A program made the position numbers and the translations under genes. The notes under the pieces were generated by a model. That model saw only the letters and a program-made list of their open reading frames with translations. It had not been told where the DNA came from and made no database searches. Shown piece by piece: positions 38,983-47,188 of a stretch of 47,188 nt of DNA. Every line of letters starts with the position of its first letter. Position 1 is the stretch's first letter. Source of the stretch: Prevotella sp. Its GTDB lineage: Bacteria; Bacteroidota; Bacteroidia; Bacteroidales; Bacteroidaceae. The stretch covers positions 1 through 47,188 of the forward strand of contig JAFRZC010000195.1 in the NCBI GenBank assembly GCA_017442765.1, in the 5' to 3' direction.

Positions 38983-41900
38983 TTATTTGACGATTACTTT
39001 CTTTCCGTTCACAATATAGACTCCGGCTTTGCTGATGTTGTTCACCCGGCGACCTTGCAGGTCATAGAGTGAAGAGTGGAGAGTGGAGAGAGGAGAGTTG
39101 ACGTTAAGGGAGATGCCAGTGGAGTCGTCAAACACGATGTTGAGGGCTTTTGCCGAGGCATCGCCATCTACTACGTCGATGTATGCACTGAAGGGCTTTA
39201 GCTTGGCACCGTTCTTGCTGGCGCGGTTGTAGGCACCCGATGTGGCGTTGAACATGAAACTGTTGTGCTTTTGCCCGTCGATGGTCTCTTCCCACATCTT
39301 TGTTGTCAGCTCATAGACACCACGGAACTTGCTCTCTTCCGAGTTGGTCGATACGGGATTGCTGGTATTGGCCAGCTGAACGGCCGACTCGATGTTGAAG
39401 CTGCCGTTGGCTTTCACAATGTAGGGCACATTGGCTGTCATGGCACTGGCCGACCTTACGGTCACGGTGTTGCTCGTGATGGAGGTCACTTCTTCGAGCG
39501 TGGTGCCCGAAGGCAACTGAGCCGCGCTTACACTGAACGGCAGGCAGATGGTCGATTCAATATTGGTGAATGTGCGGTCGAACTTTGCTTTCGCTGCATC
39601 GACAACAGAGAGCATGGTCATGCCGAAGGGGTAGGCCGAGGCATAGAACGCGGCAAGGCCCTGGTCGGTGTCGCGGTTGAGTCCATCGACAGACCGCTCA
39701 GTGATATTCAGCATACGCATCTTGCCAGTGGTGGCACCGCTTGCAGCCGCAATGACGTTGTAGGGATGCCCGGTGGTCTGGTTGCCGACAACCGTCTTCT
39801 CAAGCGCATAGACAAGGCCGTTGAGGTTCTTGCCTCGGTCGAAGAAACTAAAGGCATTCTCTGAGCGCAGGTCAATCTCCTTGGTGTCGGTGGTAGCTGT
39901 GCCGGTGGTGTAGTAATGACCGGTGGTGTTGGCACCTTCGAGGAGGGTGACATCGGCCAGGTCGTAGTCCGCCGTGCCAAGGATGGTGATGACGATGTTA
40001 CCGACCGTCGTGGGTTTTACGGTCTGCTCCAGCTTATACCAGCTGGCATTGGCCTTGTTGGTCATGTCGAGAGAGTCGAGTCGCTCCACGCGACCGTTCT
40101 TGTCAATATACGAACCGCTCGACAGCTGCGTGGCCACAGCCTTGTTCTCGTTGCCGATGAGCGAGAGCACACCTGCGCCTGCGGTGCGTATGATGGCCTG
40201 AACGGTATAGTCTTTTGTGTTATCGAGACCCGTAACACGCTGCTGCAGGCGTGTGCCGGCCGTTACATGCTTGGCGCAGCTCTTGCCGCTGTTCACGTCG
40301 TTCCAGTTGTTGGTGCTGGCATCGCCGTCAGAAACCGTAATCGCGCCGCTCCATGTCGGGTCGAGCAGATAGGTGAGGTCGTCGGTACGTCTGTCGTAAT
40401 AGTCCTTTCCGTTGGGATAGAGCTGGGAGACAACCGTAATGGTTGATGGTGTAGCCCTGAAACTGTCCCATTCGGCTGCGGCCTCCTGCGAGAAGGATGC
40501 CTCTACGTCGGCGGTGACGTTCAGCAGGTCGCCATGCCCGGCGTAGATATAGAAGTTGTCGGCAATGACACCGAGGTCGTTCGTCTGTGTGGCCTGAGAG
40601 TTTTCCAATGTGCCACCCTGATTTATGATAAGGCCGATGGCTTTGGCTCCCTCTTCGCCTGTTCCGGTGATGGAACTCTGATTGGCCTCAAGGTTGGTTT
40701 CATCTACGGTGAGGTAATAATATTTTTCTCCGTCGAACTCCAGTGTACGGTCGTTGGTCATCAGGTCGCCCGGCCAGTCCTTGGTGATTTTCACCTGCGG
40801 ATCGAGATACCAGTTGGGAATGTCTTTTTGGGCAAAGGCATACAGCCAGGGTGCGGTGTCGGCTTGGATATAGACATAGAACGTACCGCTGTGATTGGTG
40901 TTGTCGATATATTGGTCGGTCACGTTGGCATAGCCGGTCGTGCCGTCATACGTCAGATAGGTGTCTTGCGAGAGCTGTATGATGTCGGCGGTCTGATTGC
41001 CGCTGTTGTTGACACCGTCGTTGATGATGACGAAATCGATAGGCGCGACGAGGGCAACCTTGTACCATGTCACCCCGCCTTTCTCTTCGGTCGTGGTGAG
41101 CTGTGTGCCGGGCCATGTGCCAAGAGGCAGATAGTTATCGTCGGTGGTGCGAGTGTCACTGGCATGGGCGGCCGTGTATTCGGCTTTCATGCGTAGGTCT
41201 TTGTAGTAGTCCCATGCGTAGAAGTAATAGTTCTCGTATGAGCCTTTCTTCACGAGTGTAGTGATGCCGTCTTTGCCGCCGCCTTTCTGTATGGATGTAG
41301 CTGTTCCGTTGTTGTAGTAGTTCAGGTAGTTCTCCGAGGTACTGTAGGTGAAGTCGAAATCCATTGTCGAGGTGTTGTGCCCGTCGGTTACGGTAAGCGT
41401 GCCCGGCGTAGAAACGGTAATGGTGCCGCCGCCCTCGGGCAGACTGTTGCCCGAGGCATAGCTGGCTGTTTCGCCACCTACGGCATAGTAGAGGTTGCCA
41501 GACCCGCCGGCGATGGTCACCTCTGCCTTGTTCACATAGACATTGCCAAGTTTCGTGCCCGAAGGCGCGATGGTGATGTCTGCGTCCTGCGCCTCGATAA
41601 AGTTGTAGGTTCCAACGGCAATGTCGCCTGCCAGGTCGCTTGCGTCGTTAGAGTAAGCTTGTGCTTTCAGCGTTAGGGTGGCGACATTAGCACTGGTCAG
41701 CGTGATGGTCTGGCCGGAGCGGATGCGCTCATGTTGTGGCGATGGGTTTGTGCCGTCGAGCGAGTAGTAGGCATAGAGCGAAGAGGTGGCTTCGCCGTTG
41801 CGCAACACGGTGACAGTGACATTATGGGAGGTTCCGCGAATCCAACCCTCTGCATTGGCCGGGCTGAAGGCCACCGAGTAGGTGACAGCAGCAGGAGCGT

Positions 41901-43203
41901 CCAAAGCCACTATGCTTGCACCGCTTGCATTGGTGCCGTCGTAGTCGAACCAGGCATCGTTGGTCAGCTGGTTGCTGTCCCCCGTCTTGTCGTCTTCTCC
42001 CGTCTTTGAGATGATACATTTAAGATATTTCTTTCCTGTCATCGAGAAGGTCTGCTTCCACCATTTGGTGTCGCCGATAATGACGGTCTGCGACATTGCC
42101 GTACCCGGGAAATCGCCGTTCAGATTGTTATTCTGATCATCCCATACATAGAGATATGGTGCGAAGTTCTGATAGAATTTCACGTAGATGGTGATGGTCG
42201 GAGAAGGCACGGTGTAGGTGTAGGTCTTTATTCCATACACGTTTCCGTTGTAGAGGATGCCCACTTTGACGGTAGCGGTTTCCGTTATGTTCAACACCGT
42301 AGAGCCTGTGGCTTGCGTTCCGTTGGCAGCCGTCGGCTCGGTGTCGTCGGTGGTATAGACAAATGTTGACGTGCCGTCGCTGGCCGAAAGTGTCACGTCC
42401 GTGCCTGCAGCTAAGTAGGCCAATGCACCGGAAGCCACGCTGGAGGATGCAGTAATAGCTGTTGTGGTAGCAGAAACTTCACTTGTTTGAAGATTGAATG
42501 TGTATGTAATGTTGTAGAGACCTTCTTCCGATATGGTTAACTCCTTATTACTAGATGGATAAGAAATGTCCCATGTACCATCAACGGCAATTTTATAATT
42601 GTATGTCCCAGCACTTAACGCAACATTACTTTTGGTGAGTGTACATGTTTTGTCGGAAACAGATACCGTCATCTTATTCGCTGTAGATGTATTGTTCCAG
42701 TTCTCCCCCGTTAAAACTTCATCACCTGCGACAACATAATAGAAGTCGGAAGTAGGAGCTGTATTACTGCCTGAAAAAGTGAATGTACCAGAAGATGCCG
42801 TAATACTAAGTGTTATCCATTGGTAGGAGTCAAGATTTGGGGAAAAGCTGTTGTCTCCTCCAAATTCTCCACAGTCGCCAGACGTACTATTTATATTCGA
42901 ATCCCATGGACGAATACACTTATTCCAGTCATTAACACTTCCATTGCTAAAAGCATCATTAGCAGCAATAATAAAACTACCTCTTGTTCCACTTGTTATT
43001 TTGGGATTGGGGAAAGTTACTTTGATGATGCCATTGCTTACAGTACATTTGTGCAGTTTCATACTTGACCATGAGCCGCTGCCATCAGTTCCAATAAGCC
43101 AAAAGGTTCTATTTGTAGTTGTTATTGTTTGACCGCCGAAGCTCAACAGAGGAATGCCGGACAAAATGGAAATGCAAGCTACTACAGCTATAATCCGTTT
43201 CAT
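38983..43203 (-). CDS. Large secreted CBM-rich protein without catalytic domain
   Basis: 1406 aa. Signal peptide (MKRIIAVVACISILSGIPLL). N-terminal unassigned beta region (~30-155), an X25/SusE-like domain (GENWNN...NYKIAVDGTWDISYP), a chitobiase-C-like domain (FVYTTDDTEPTAANG), a CBM26-like module (YLYVWDDQNNNLNGDFPG), a second chitobiase-C-like domain (YYSLDGTNPSPQHE), two more CBM26-like modules (LGTWPGTQL...GNQTADI and ITKDWPGDLM), a carbohydrate-binding-like domain (~900-1080) and the CLPF...PYIVKANGSF...FSAYIDV domain. The tail is YDLQGRRVNNISKAGVYIVN then GKKVIVK. No glycosidase motif is visible; surface glycan binding is inferred. Heptads GAGTGRA encode the linker before YDLQGRRV. Confidence 0.85.
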   Translation of the reverse strand: MKRIIAVVACISILSGIPLLSFGGQTITTTNRTFWLIGTDGSGSWSSMKLHKCTVSNGIIKVTFPNPKITSGTRGSFIIAANDAFSNGSVNDWNKCIRPWDSNINSTSGDCGEFGGDNSFSPNLDSYQWITLSITASSGTFTFSGSNTAPTSDFYYVVAGDEVLTGENWNNTSTANKMTVSVSDKTCTLTKSNVALSAGTYNYKIAVDGTWDISYPSSNKELTISEEGLYNITYTFNLQTSEVSATTTAITASSSVASGALAYLAAGTDVTLSASDGTSTFVYTTDDTEPTAANGTQATGSTVLNITETATVKVGILYNGNVYGIKTYTYTVPSPTITIYVKFYQNFAPYLYVWDDQNNNLNGDFPGTAMSQTVIIGDTKWWKQTFSMTGKKYLKCIISKTGEDDKTGDSNQLTNDAWFDYDGTNASGASIVALDAPAAVTYSVAFSPANAEGWIRGTSHNVTVTVLRNGEATSSLYAYYSLDGTNPSPQHERIRSGQTITLTSANVATLTLKAQAYSNDASDLAGDIAVGTYNFIEAQDADITIAPSGTKLGNVYVNKAEVTIAGGSGNLYYAVGGETASYASGNSLPEGGGTITVSTPGTLTVTDGHNTSTMDFDFTYSTSENYLNYYNNGTATSIQKGGGKDGITTLVKKGSYENYYFYAWDYYKDLRMKAEYTAAHASDTRTTDDNYLPLGTWPGTQLTTTEEKGGVTWYKVALVAPIDFVIINDGVNNSGNQTADIIQLSQDTYLTYDGTTGYANVTDQYIDNTNHSGTFYVYIQADTAPWLYAFAQKDIPNWYLDPQVKITKDWPGDLMTNDRTLEFDGEKYYYLTVDETNLEANQSSITGTGEEGAKAIGLIINQGGTLENSQATQTNDLGVIADNFYIYAGHGDLLNVTADVEASFSQEAAAEWDSFRATPSTITVVSQLYPNGKDYYDRRTDDLTYLLDPTWSGAITVSDGDASTNNWNDVNSGKSCAKHVTAGTRLQQRVTGLDNTKDYTVQAIIRTAGAGVLSLIGNENKAVATQLSSGSYIDKNGRVERLDSLDMTNKANASWYKLEQTVKPTTVGNIVITILGTADYDLADVTLLEGANTTGHYYTTGTATTDTKEIDLRSENAFSFFDRGKNLNGLVYALEKTVVGNQTTGHPYNVIAAASGATTGKMRMLNITERSVDGLNRDTDQGLAAFYASAYPFGMTMLSVVDAAKAKFDRTFTNIESTICLPFSVSAAQLPSGTTLEEVTSITSNTVTVRSASAMTANVPYIVKANGSFNIESAVQLANTSNPVSTNSEESKFRGVYELTTKMWEETIDGQKHNSFMFNATSGAYNRASKNGAKLKPFSAYIDVVDGDASAKALNIVFDDSTGISLNVNSPLSTLHSSLYDLQGRRVNNISKAGVYIVNGKKVIVK
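39067..39101. repeat. Heptanucleotide repeat GAGTGRA in the CBM protein tail
   Basis: Five 7-mers: GAGTGAA, GAGTGGA, GAGTGGA, GAGAGGA, GAGTTGA. On the minus strand they encode NSPLSTLHSSL immediately before YDLQGRRV. Confidence 0.85.
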
Positions 43204-43317
43204 ATTTAGTGTAATAATAGTTATAGGTAAAGGTTTATATATGATTTTTGTATGAATTGTCTCTTTTTATGGGCTTGGGTGTGGGGAGTTGGTGGGGTGT
43301 GGGGATTAGTCGAGATA

Positions 43318-43356
43318 AGCTGCCGCCCCGTTTTTATGCGGGAAGCGGCAGCTTTT
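43318..43356. terminator. Hairpin between two secreted-protein genes
   Basis: AAGCTGCCGC / GCGGCAGCTT with a further CCCG...CGGG pairing inside, 20 bp after the stop of the 393-aa gene (minus strand). The T-run is better on the plus side, so termination on the minus strand is likely but not certain. Confidence 0.6.
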
Positions 43357-43374
43357 AGGTCTGTTTTTGTATTG

Positions 43375-44556
43375 TTATTTTACGATGATTTTCTTTCCGT
43401 TCTGGATGTAGAGTCCGCGCTGGGGTGTGCCGTTGAGGCGACGGCCCTGCAGGTCGTAGATGGCAGCGGAGGATTGCGGCTGAGCTACAACAGGCTGAAC
43501 GCGGATGCCCGTGGAGATGAGAGTCAGAGTTGCGCTGAGTTCCAGACTTTCGCTGTCGAAGGTGAAGGTCACGTTGTAGACACCAGCCTGTTCAACGGTA
43601 AATGTGGCATTGCCATCGGCCTGTTCTTTATCACCGTAACTGTCAGCCCATTCGTGGTCGGCGCATACTTTGAAGTCGTAGTCACCGGCAGCAAGTGTGA
43701 TGTTGTTCTTGACGAGGATCCATTTGGTGCCTCCAGTTAGGGTCATGTCGTTGGCAGTGATGGTTGCGTCCCAGGTCTTGCCAAAGAGGGCATCATCAAG
43801 ATCTTTGTTACTGCCATCGGGTCCTCCTGCGACAGTCCAGTGATGTTCAATCACAGCGTCGCTGGTCTTCACCACTTCCTCGGAGAGGGCATGTGTGCCT
43901 TCGTTAAAGGTGAACGTGACGTTATACTCGCCGTCCTCAGGAATGCTGAACGGCTTGTCGGACGAGGGATAGGCGGTACCCCAGTCGTGATCCTTCGCTA
44001 CTTTATATAAAATCGTTCCTTTGGGGAGGGTCTTGTTCTTCAGTACCAGCTTGTAGATTTTGTTGCCTGTTTCGTCGGTTCCCGAGAGGGTCATGTCGTT
44101 GGCGGCGTAAGTGGGATCCCACGACTTGCCGAGGAGTGCGACCGACGAGCCAGCGACGGTCCAAACAGATGCACCGGGAGTATAGCTTCCCGTCTTCACG
44201 GCTTCGGCCGAGACATCGATGCCCAGTCCGGTGTCCTCGAGGGTGAAGGTGACGGTGTACATGGCCGTCTCGGGGACGGTGAGCACGGCATTGTCGGCGG
44301 GGTAAGATTCGTTCCAGGAGTGGTTGACGACGACTTTGTACTCATAGTTGGTGCCTGCCTCGAGTCCGCAGTTCGTTACGACGAGCGTCCATGTGTCGTC
44401 GCCGTTGTCGGTCATGTCGTTGTCGGTGTTGGCTGGTGCCCAGCTTGCCGTTCCGTTTAGGATGGCGGCATGGCCTGCCACGGTGTAGGTGTCTTGTGCG
44501 CTGGCTCCGAGAGCGGTAAGCAGCACAGCGGATAAAAGTGTAAAAATTTTCTTCAT
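43375..44556 (-). CDS. Secreted protein with three X25/SusE-like domains
   Basis: 393 aa. Signal peptide (MKKIFTLLSAVLLTALGASAQ), then three tandem ~110-aa domains, each with the order YTVAG...ASW or SWDPT...NDMT, a YKVAKDHxWGTAYP-like core and YNVTFTF. The pattern recalls the X25 domains of pullulanases and the starch-binding domains of SusE/SusF; the match is by eye. The tail GIRVQPVVAQPQSSAA, then IYDLQGRRLNGTPQRGLYIQ and NGKKIIVK is nearly the same as that of the adjacent amylase. No catalytic motif is present. Likely a small starch-binding surface protein. A leader ACAGAAAGGAA lies ahead of the ATG, as for the 1506-aa gene. Confidence 0.82.
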   Translation of the reverse strand: MKKIFTLLSAVLLTALGASAQDTYTVAGHAAILNGTASWAPANTDNDMTDNGDDTWTLVVTNCGLEAGTNYEYKVVVNHSWNESYPADNAVLTVPETAMYTVTFTLEDTGLGIDVSAEAVKTGSYTPGASVWTVAGSSVALLGKSWDPTYAANDMTLSGTDETGNKIYKLVLKNKTLPKGTILYKVAKDHDWGTAYPSSDKPFSIPEDGEYNVTFTFNEGTHALSEEVVKTSDAVIEHHWTVAGGPDGSNKDLDDALFGKTWDATITANDMTLTGGTKWILVKNNITLAAGDYDFKVCADHEWADSYGDKEQADGNATFTVEQAGVYNVTFTFDSESLELSATLTLISTGIRVQPVVAQPQSSAAIYDLQGRRLNGTPQRGLYIQNGKKIIVK

Positions 44557-44616
44557 AGGTTTTGTTCCTTTCTGTATTTTAAATTGTTGTTTTTAATTCT
44601 TTTGGTGGTTGTGGCT

Positions 44617-44663
44617 GAGCCATAACATACGGGACTTGGGGGGAGCCACAACATACGGGACTT
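44617..44663. repeat. Two 21-bp direct repeats in amylase-to-X25 spacer
   Basis: GAGCCATAACATACGGGACTT (44617) and GAGCCACAACATACGGGACTT (44643), one mismatch, 26 bp apart. The first is preceded by TTGTGGCT, making TTGTGGCTGAGCCATAA, a near-copy of the palindrome TTGTGGCTCAGCCACAA found in the coding tail at 44901-44917. The rest of 44557-44801 shows no gene. Confidence 0.7.
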
Positions 44664-44801
44664 TTTGGGGGAGGGGAGCCCGGATGCGCGTGGGCATAGG
44701 GACCTCGGGCATCGGGGCTTCCCTTCCTGTCGCTTATTTTACCGCGTATTTACATAAATCGGTCACGCTCGGCAAAAACGAAGCATGCTTCTTTTTTGCA
44801 C

Positions 44802-47188
44802 TTACTTAATCACGATTTTCTTTCCGTTCACGATGTAGAGTCCGCGCTGGGGTGTGCCGTTGAGGCGGCGGCCCTGCATGTCGTAGATGGCTGCGGAGGG
44901 TTGTGGCTCAGCCACAACAGACTGAACGCGGATGCCGGTTGCGGGCTTCACGGTGGCGTAGAGACCGTTGACGGTGTAGTAGCCGCCGTTGGTGAAGGCG
45001 AAGTCGCTGGTTTGCGGGTTGCCTGCATTGCTGAATACCAGTCCGGTGGGTTCCTGTTCGAAGATATAACGGTAAACGGCATTGCCATTGTCGGCATTGC
45101 CCACTTTCTCCATCACGCCAGTTCCGGGCCATGCGTCTCCGGTGAGGTTTCCGCCTTCGTTCCATGCCCATACATACGGGGTGGGATAGTCAGACGGTGC
45201 CTCGAAATAGACGAAGAGCTTGCCTTCGAGATACTCGGCGCAGTCGGGCAGCGTGGGCTCGGGCACATCGACATACTGGCTGCTGACGTTCTCGTAGCCG
45301 GTGTTGCCGTCGTAGGTGAAGTAGCTGGTCGAGGTGATGCCCTCGATGTCGGCAGTCTGTCCGCCGTTGCCGTTGTTGAAGATGATGTTAATCAGGGTTA
45401 TATCGGCCTCGAAGGTGTGGTAGTACCATGTCTTGCCGTCGGCGGTTTTCGTGGTCTGTGTGAGTTCCTCTCCTGGCCATACGCCGTTAAGCTCTCTATA
45501 TATTCCATCCCAAGAATAGAGATATGGTGCGGCATCGGCGTTGACAAAGATGGTGATGGCGTCGGTGCTCTCGCCTACGAGGCTGTAGGCTCCGTGTCCG
45601 TCGTAGTTGAGATAGATGTCGGCGGTGATGCCGGTGATGTCGGCGGTCTGTGTCTCGCCGACGATGCCGTCGTAGGTGCCGTCGTTGAGGATGGCGTTGA
45701 TGCTCTCGGCCTTGAAGGTCTGAGCGTAGTAGGTTGTGCCCTCGACGCTCTTAGTCTCGGTCATCTCGTTGCCGGGCCAGTCGCCGTTGAGCGGTGTGCC
45801 GTACTCATCCCATACGTAGAGGTGGGGAGCAGCGTCGGCCTTGATATAGATGGTGATTTCGTTGTCGCCGGCCTCGCCCTTCATGTACTCGGCTGTTACC
45901 TGTGTGGCCTTGCCGCCGCCGTTCCAAACGTAGTAAACCTCTCCGGTCACGTCGGCGATGTCGCTGGTCTGGTTGACACCCACGACGCCGCCCTCAGCCG
46001 TTCCGTCGCCGAGGATGAAGCTGAGAACAGAGGCGTTGATGGTTGCGGTGTACCACTCGGTGCCGTTGGGCGTGGTGGTGACGGTGGTCATCTGTGTGCC
46101 GGGCCATGCGCCGGTGTATTGTGCGCCGCCGCCGTCCCATGTGTAGAGGTAGGGTGCGGTGTCGGAGCATACATGGATGATGACCTGGTCGCTGACCACT
46201 TGACCCTGATAGTCGCTGGTGACCTGCTCGTAGCCTGAGGTGCCGTTCCAGGTGAAATAGACATCAGCGTCGATGATGCCCTCAATATCCTCGGTCTGGT
46301 TTTGAGTTCCTTCCTGACCATTGCTGAAGATGATGTTGGCCTCGTCGGCATCGAGGGTGAGGTCGTACCATAGTGTGCCGTTGGCCGCGATGTGGCTGTC
46401 GGTCATGCGTGCGCCGGGCCACTCGCCGTTGAGTGCGCCACCGTCGTTCCAGGCATAGAGGTAGGGTGCGCTGGTGGCGTTGACGTGTACGGTGATGCCG
46501 GTGACGGGCAGGGGCTTGACAAACTCCTTATCGACAATCTCGTAGCCTGTGCGACCGTTGTAGTAGAGGTAGGTCTCCTCGTCGATGTCCTCGATGTTGG
46601 CGGTCTGTCCGCCGTTGCCGTTGTTGAGGATGACATTGAGCGAGGCGGTGTTGAACTTGGCGACGTACCACTCGGTGCCGTTGGGCGTGGTGGTGGTCTC
46701 GCTCATCAGCGTGCCGGGCCACTCGCCGTTGAGCTCAGTGCCCTCGTTGTCCCATGCGTAGAGCGTGGGAGCGGCGTGTGCTGCCACATAGACGGTGTAG
46801 TCTTTCTTCTCGGGTGCGGTGTAGTCGAGTCCCTCGACGGTGACGTTCGAGCTGACGTAGTAGCCGAAGGCACTGCCGCTCTCAATCTTGGTGAAGCCCG
46901 AAGTGTCGTAGCTGCCCACGTCGCCGCAGGTGACCATGACGGTGCCCTTTGTGCCTTTCACCTTGATGACATATCCGCTGCCAACAACATCTTGGAACTC
47001 GATGGTGCTCTGGTTGGTGAGTCCTGCGGCCTTACGGGCGAGGATCATGTTGCCGATTTGGCGGGGCCATTTCTTCCAGTGCTTGAGGAAGACGCAGGGT
47101 GTGCCGGGCATACCGAGGATGAAGGCTGTAGCACCGAGCTGGTTGCGGGGGCAGGCGGTGCTCTCGCGGCCGGTGTCGTGGTTGTCGA
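44802..47188 (-). CDS. GH13 alpha-amylase with six CBM26-like modules (N-terminus outside window)
   Basis: The frame runs off the window edge, so the first residues seen are DNHDTGRESTACPRNQLG, which is GH13 conserved region IV near the end of the catalytic barrel. The usual domain C follows (TVMVTCGDVGSYDTSGF...), then six CBM26-like modules, each with a LYAWD...NGEWPG motif and an NVILNNGNGGQTANI-like strand. The tail YDMQGRRLNGTPQRGLYIVN then GKKIVIK matches the 393-aa gene. The ATG at 47111 is internal, not a start. It would hydrolyse starch at the cell surface; the GH13 nucleophile and acid/base lie outside the window. It is the most upstream gene seen in the minus-strand polysaccharide block. 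Confidence 0.92.
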   Translation of the reverse strand, partial: DNHDTGRESTACPRNQLGATAFILGMPGTPCVFLKHWKKWPRQIGNMILARKAAGLTNQSTIEFQDVVGSGYVIKVKGTKGTVMVTCGDVGSYDTSGFTKIESGSAFGYYVSSNVTVEGLDYTAPEKKDYTVYVAAHAAPTLYAWDNEGTELNGEWPGTLMSETTTTPNGTEWYVAKFNTASLNVILNNGNGGQTANIEDIDEETYLYYNGRTGYEIVDKEFVKPLPVTGITVHVNATSAPYLYAWNDGGALNGEWPGARMTDSHIAANGTLWYDLTLDADEANIIFSNGQEGTQNQTEDIEGIIDADVYFTWNGTSGYEQVTSDYQGQVVSDQVIIHVCSDTAPYLYTWDGGGAQYTGAWPGTQMTTVTTTPNGTEWYTATINASVLSFILGDGTAEGGVVGVNQTSDIADVTGEVYYVWNGGGKATQVTAEYMKGEAGDNEITIYIKADAAPHLYVWDEYGTPLNGDWPGNEMTETKSVEGTTYYAQTFKAESINAILNDGTYDGIVGETQTADITGITADIYLNYDGHGAYSLVGESTDAITIFVNADAAPYLYSWDGIYRELNGVWPGEELTQTTKTADGKTWYYHTFEADITLINIIFNNGNGGQTADIEGITSTSYFTYDGNTGYENVSSQYVDVPEPTLPDCAEYLEGKLFVYFEAPSDYPTPYVWAWNEGGNLTGDAWPGTGVMEKVGNADNGNAVYRYIFEQEPTGLVFSNAGNPQTSDFAFTNGGYYTVNGLYATVKPATGIRVQSVVAEPQPSAAIYDMQGRRLNGTPQRGLYIVNGKKIVIK

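Noticed and set aside
44796..46238. 480-codon frame antisense to the edge amylase
   Set aside because: Repeat-driven shadow of CBM codons on the minus strand.

Overview
The window reads as a chromosomal segment of a Bacteroidales bacterium, most likely a Prevotella-type gut or rumen organism. The signs are Bacteroidetes promoters (TTG or TTTG, 19-21 bp, TAnnTTTG), type IX secretion genes (porU, porV), many secreted proteins ending in a shared GLYIxNGKKxxxK-type tail, starch- and galactan-degrading enzymes, and few Shine-Dalgarno sites. The genus is an inference; no rRNA is present.

Layout. 1-2.1 kb: end of rpsB, tsf, then a minus-strand operon (frameshifted DUF6722-like gene, 36-aa membrane peptide, TlpA-like thioredoxin). 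2.9-10.8 kb: two tandem secreted S8 (subtilisin-like) peptidases, each followed directly by a 60-aa acidic microprotein. 10.9-21.5 kb: mostly housekeeping and envelope genes (ABC exporter, NAD kinase, DJ-1/PfpI protein, RecG, M23/LysM peptidase, acyltransferase 3, and a GT4-GT2 pair). 21.6-22.4 kb: two copies of what appears to be a small RNA gene, each with a consensus promoter and an intrinsic-terminator-like hairpin, separated by an AT-rich palindromic repeat. 22.5-28.5 kb: FAH-family protein, PorU, PorV and IspF. 28.6-47.2 kb: a minus-strand polysaccharide-utilisation block with a GH53 endo-galactanase, a GH13 amylase with starch-binding modules, three large proteins without catalytic domains built from CBM26-like and X25/SusE-like modules, and the C-terminal part of a second GH13 amylase cut by the window edge.

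How it fits together. PorV and PorU are the shuttle and sortase that act on T9SS cargo. Eight proteins in the window carry an N-terminal signal peptide (or are truncated before it) and a similar C-terminal tail, so machinery and likely cargo are encoded side by side. The amylases and multi-CBM proteins would form a surface starch-binding and hydrolysing set; GH53 adds galactan. Four large cargo genes (two S8 peptidases, two multi-CBM proteins) are each followed by a 54-61 aa acidic microprotein. This large-plus-small module is the most system-like unexplained pattern here.

The DNA is rich in dispersed repeats: (i) heptanucleotide arrays in and at the ends of genes, several exactly in the linker before the C-terminal tail; (ii) an AT-rich ~95-bp palindromic element tied to a GAAAGACGGTCTTTC motif; (iii) a ~210-bp nested-palindrome element in two copies; (iv) a C-rich short element, one copy read in frame inside GH53. 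A G8 tract in the signal-peptide codons of the first S8 gene and the 7-nt repeats inside coding regions are possible phase-variation sites. All assignments come from reading sequence and translated motifs; no database search was run.
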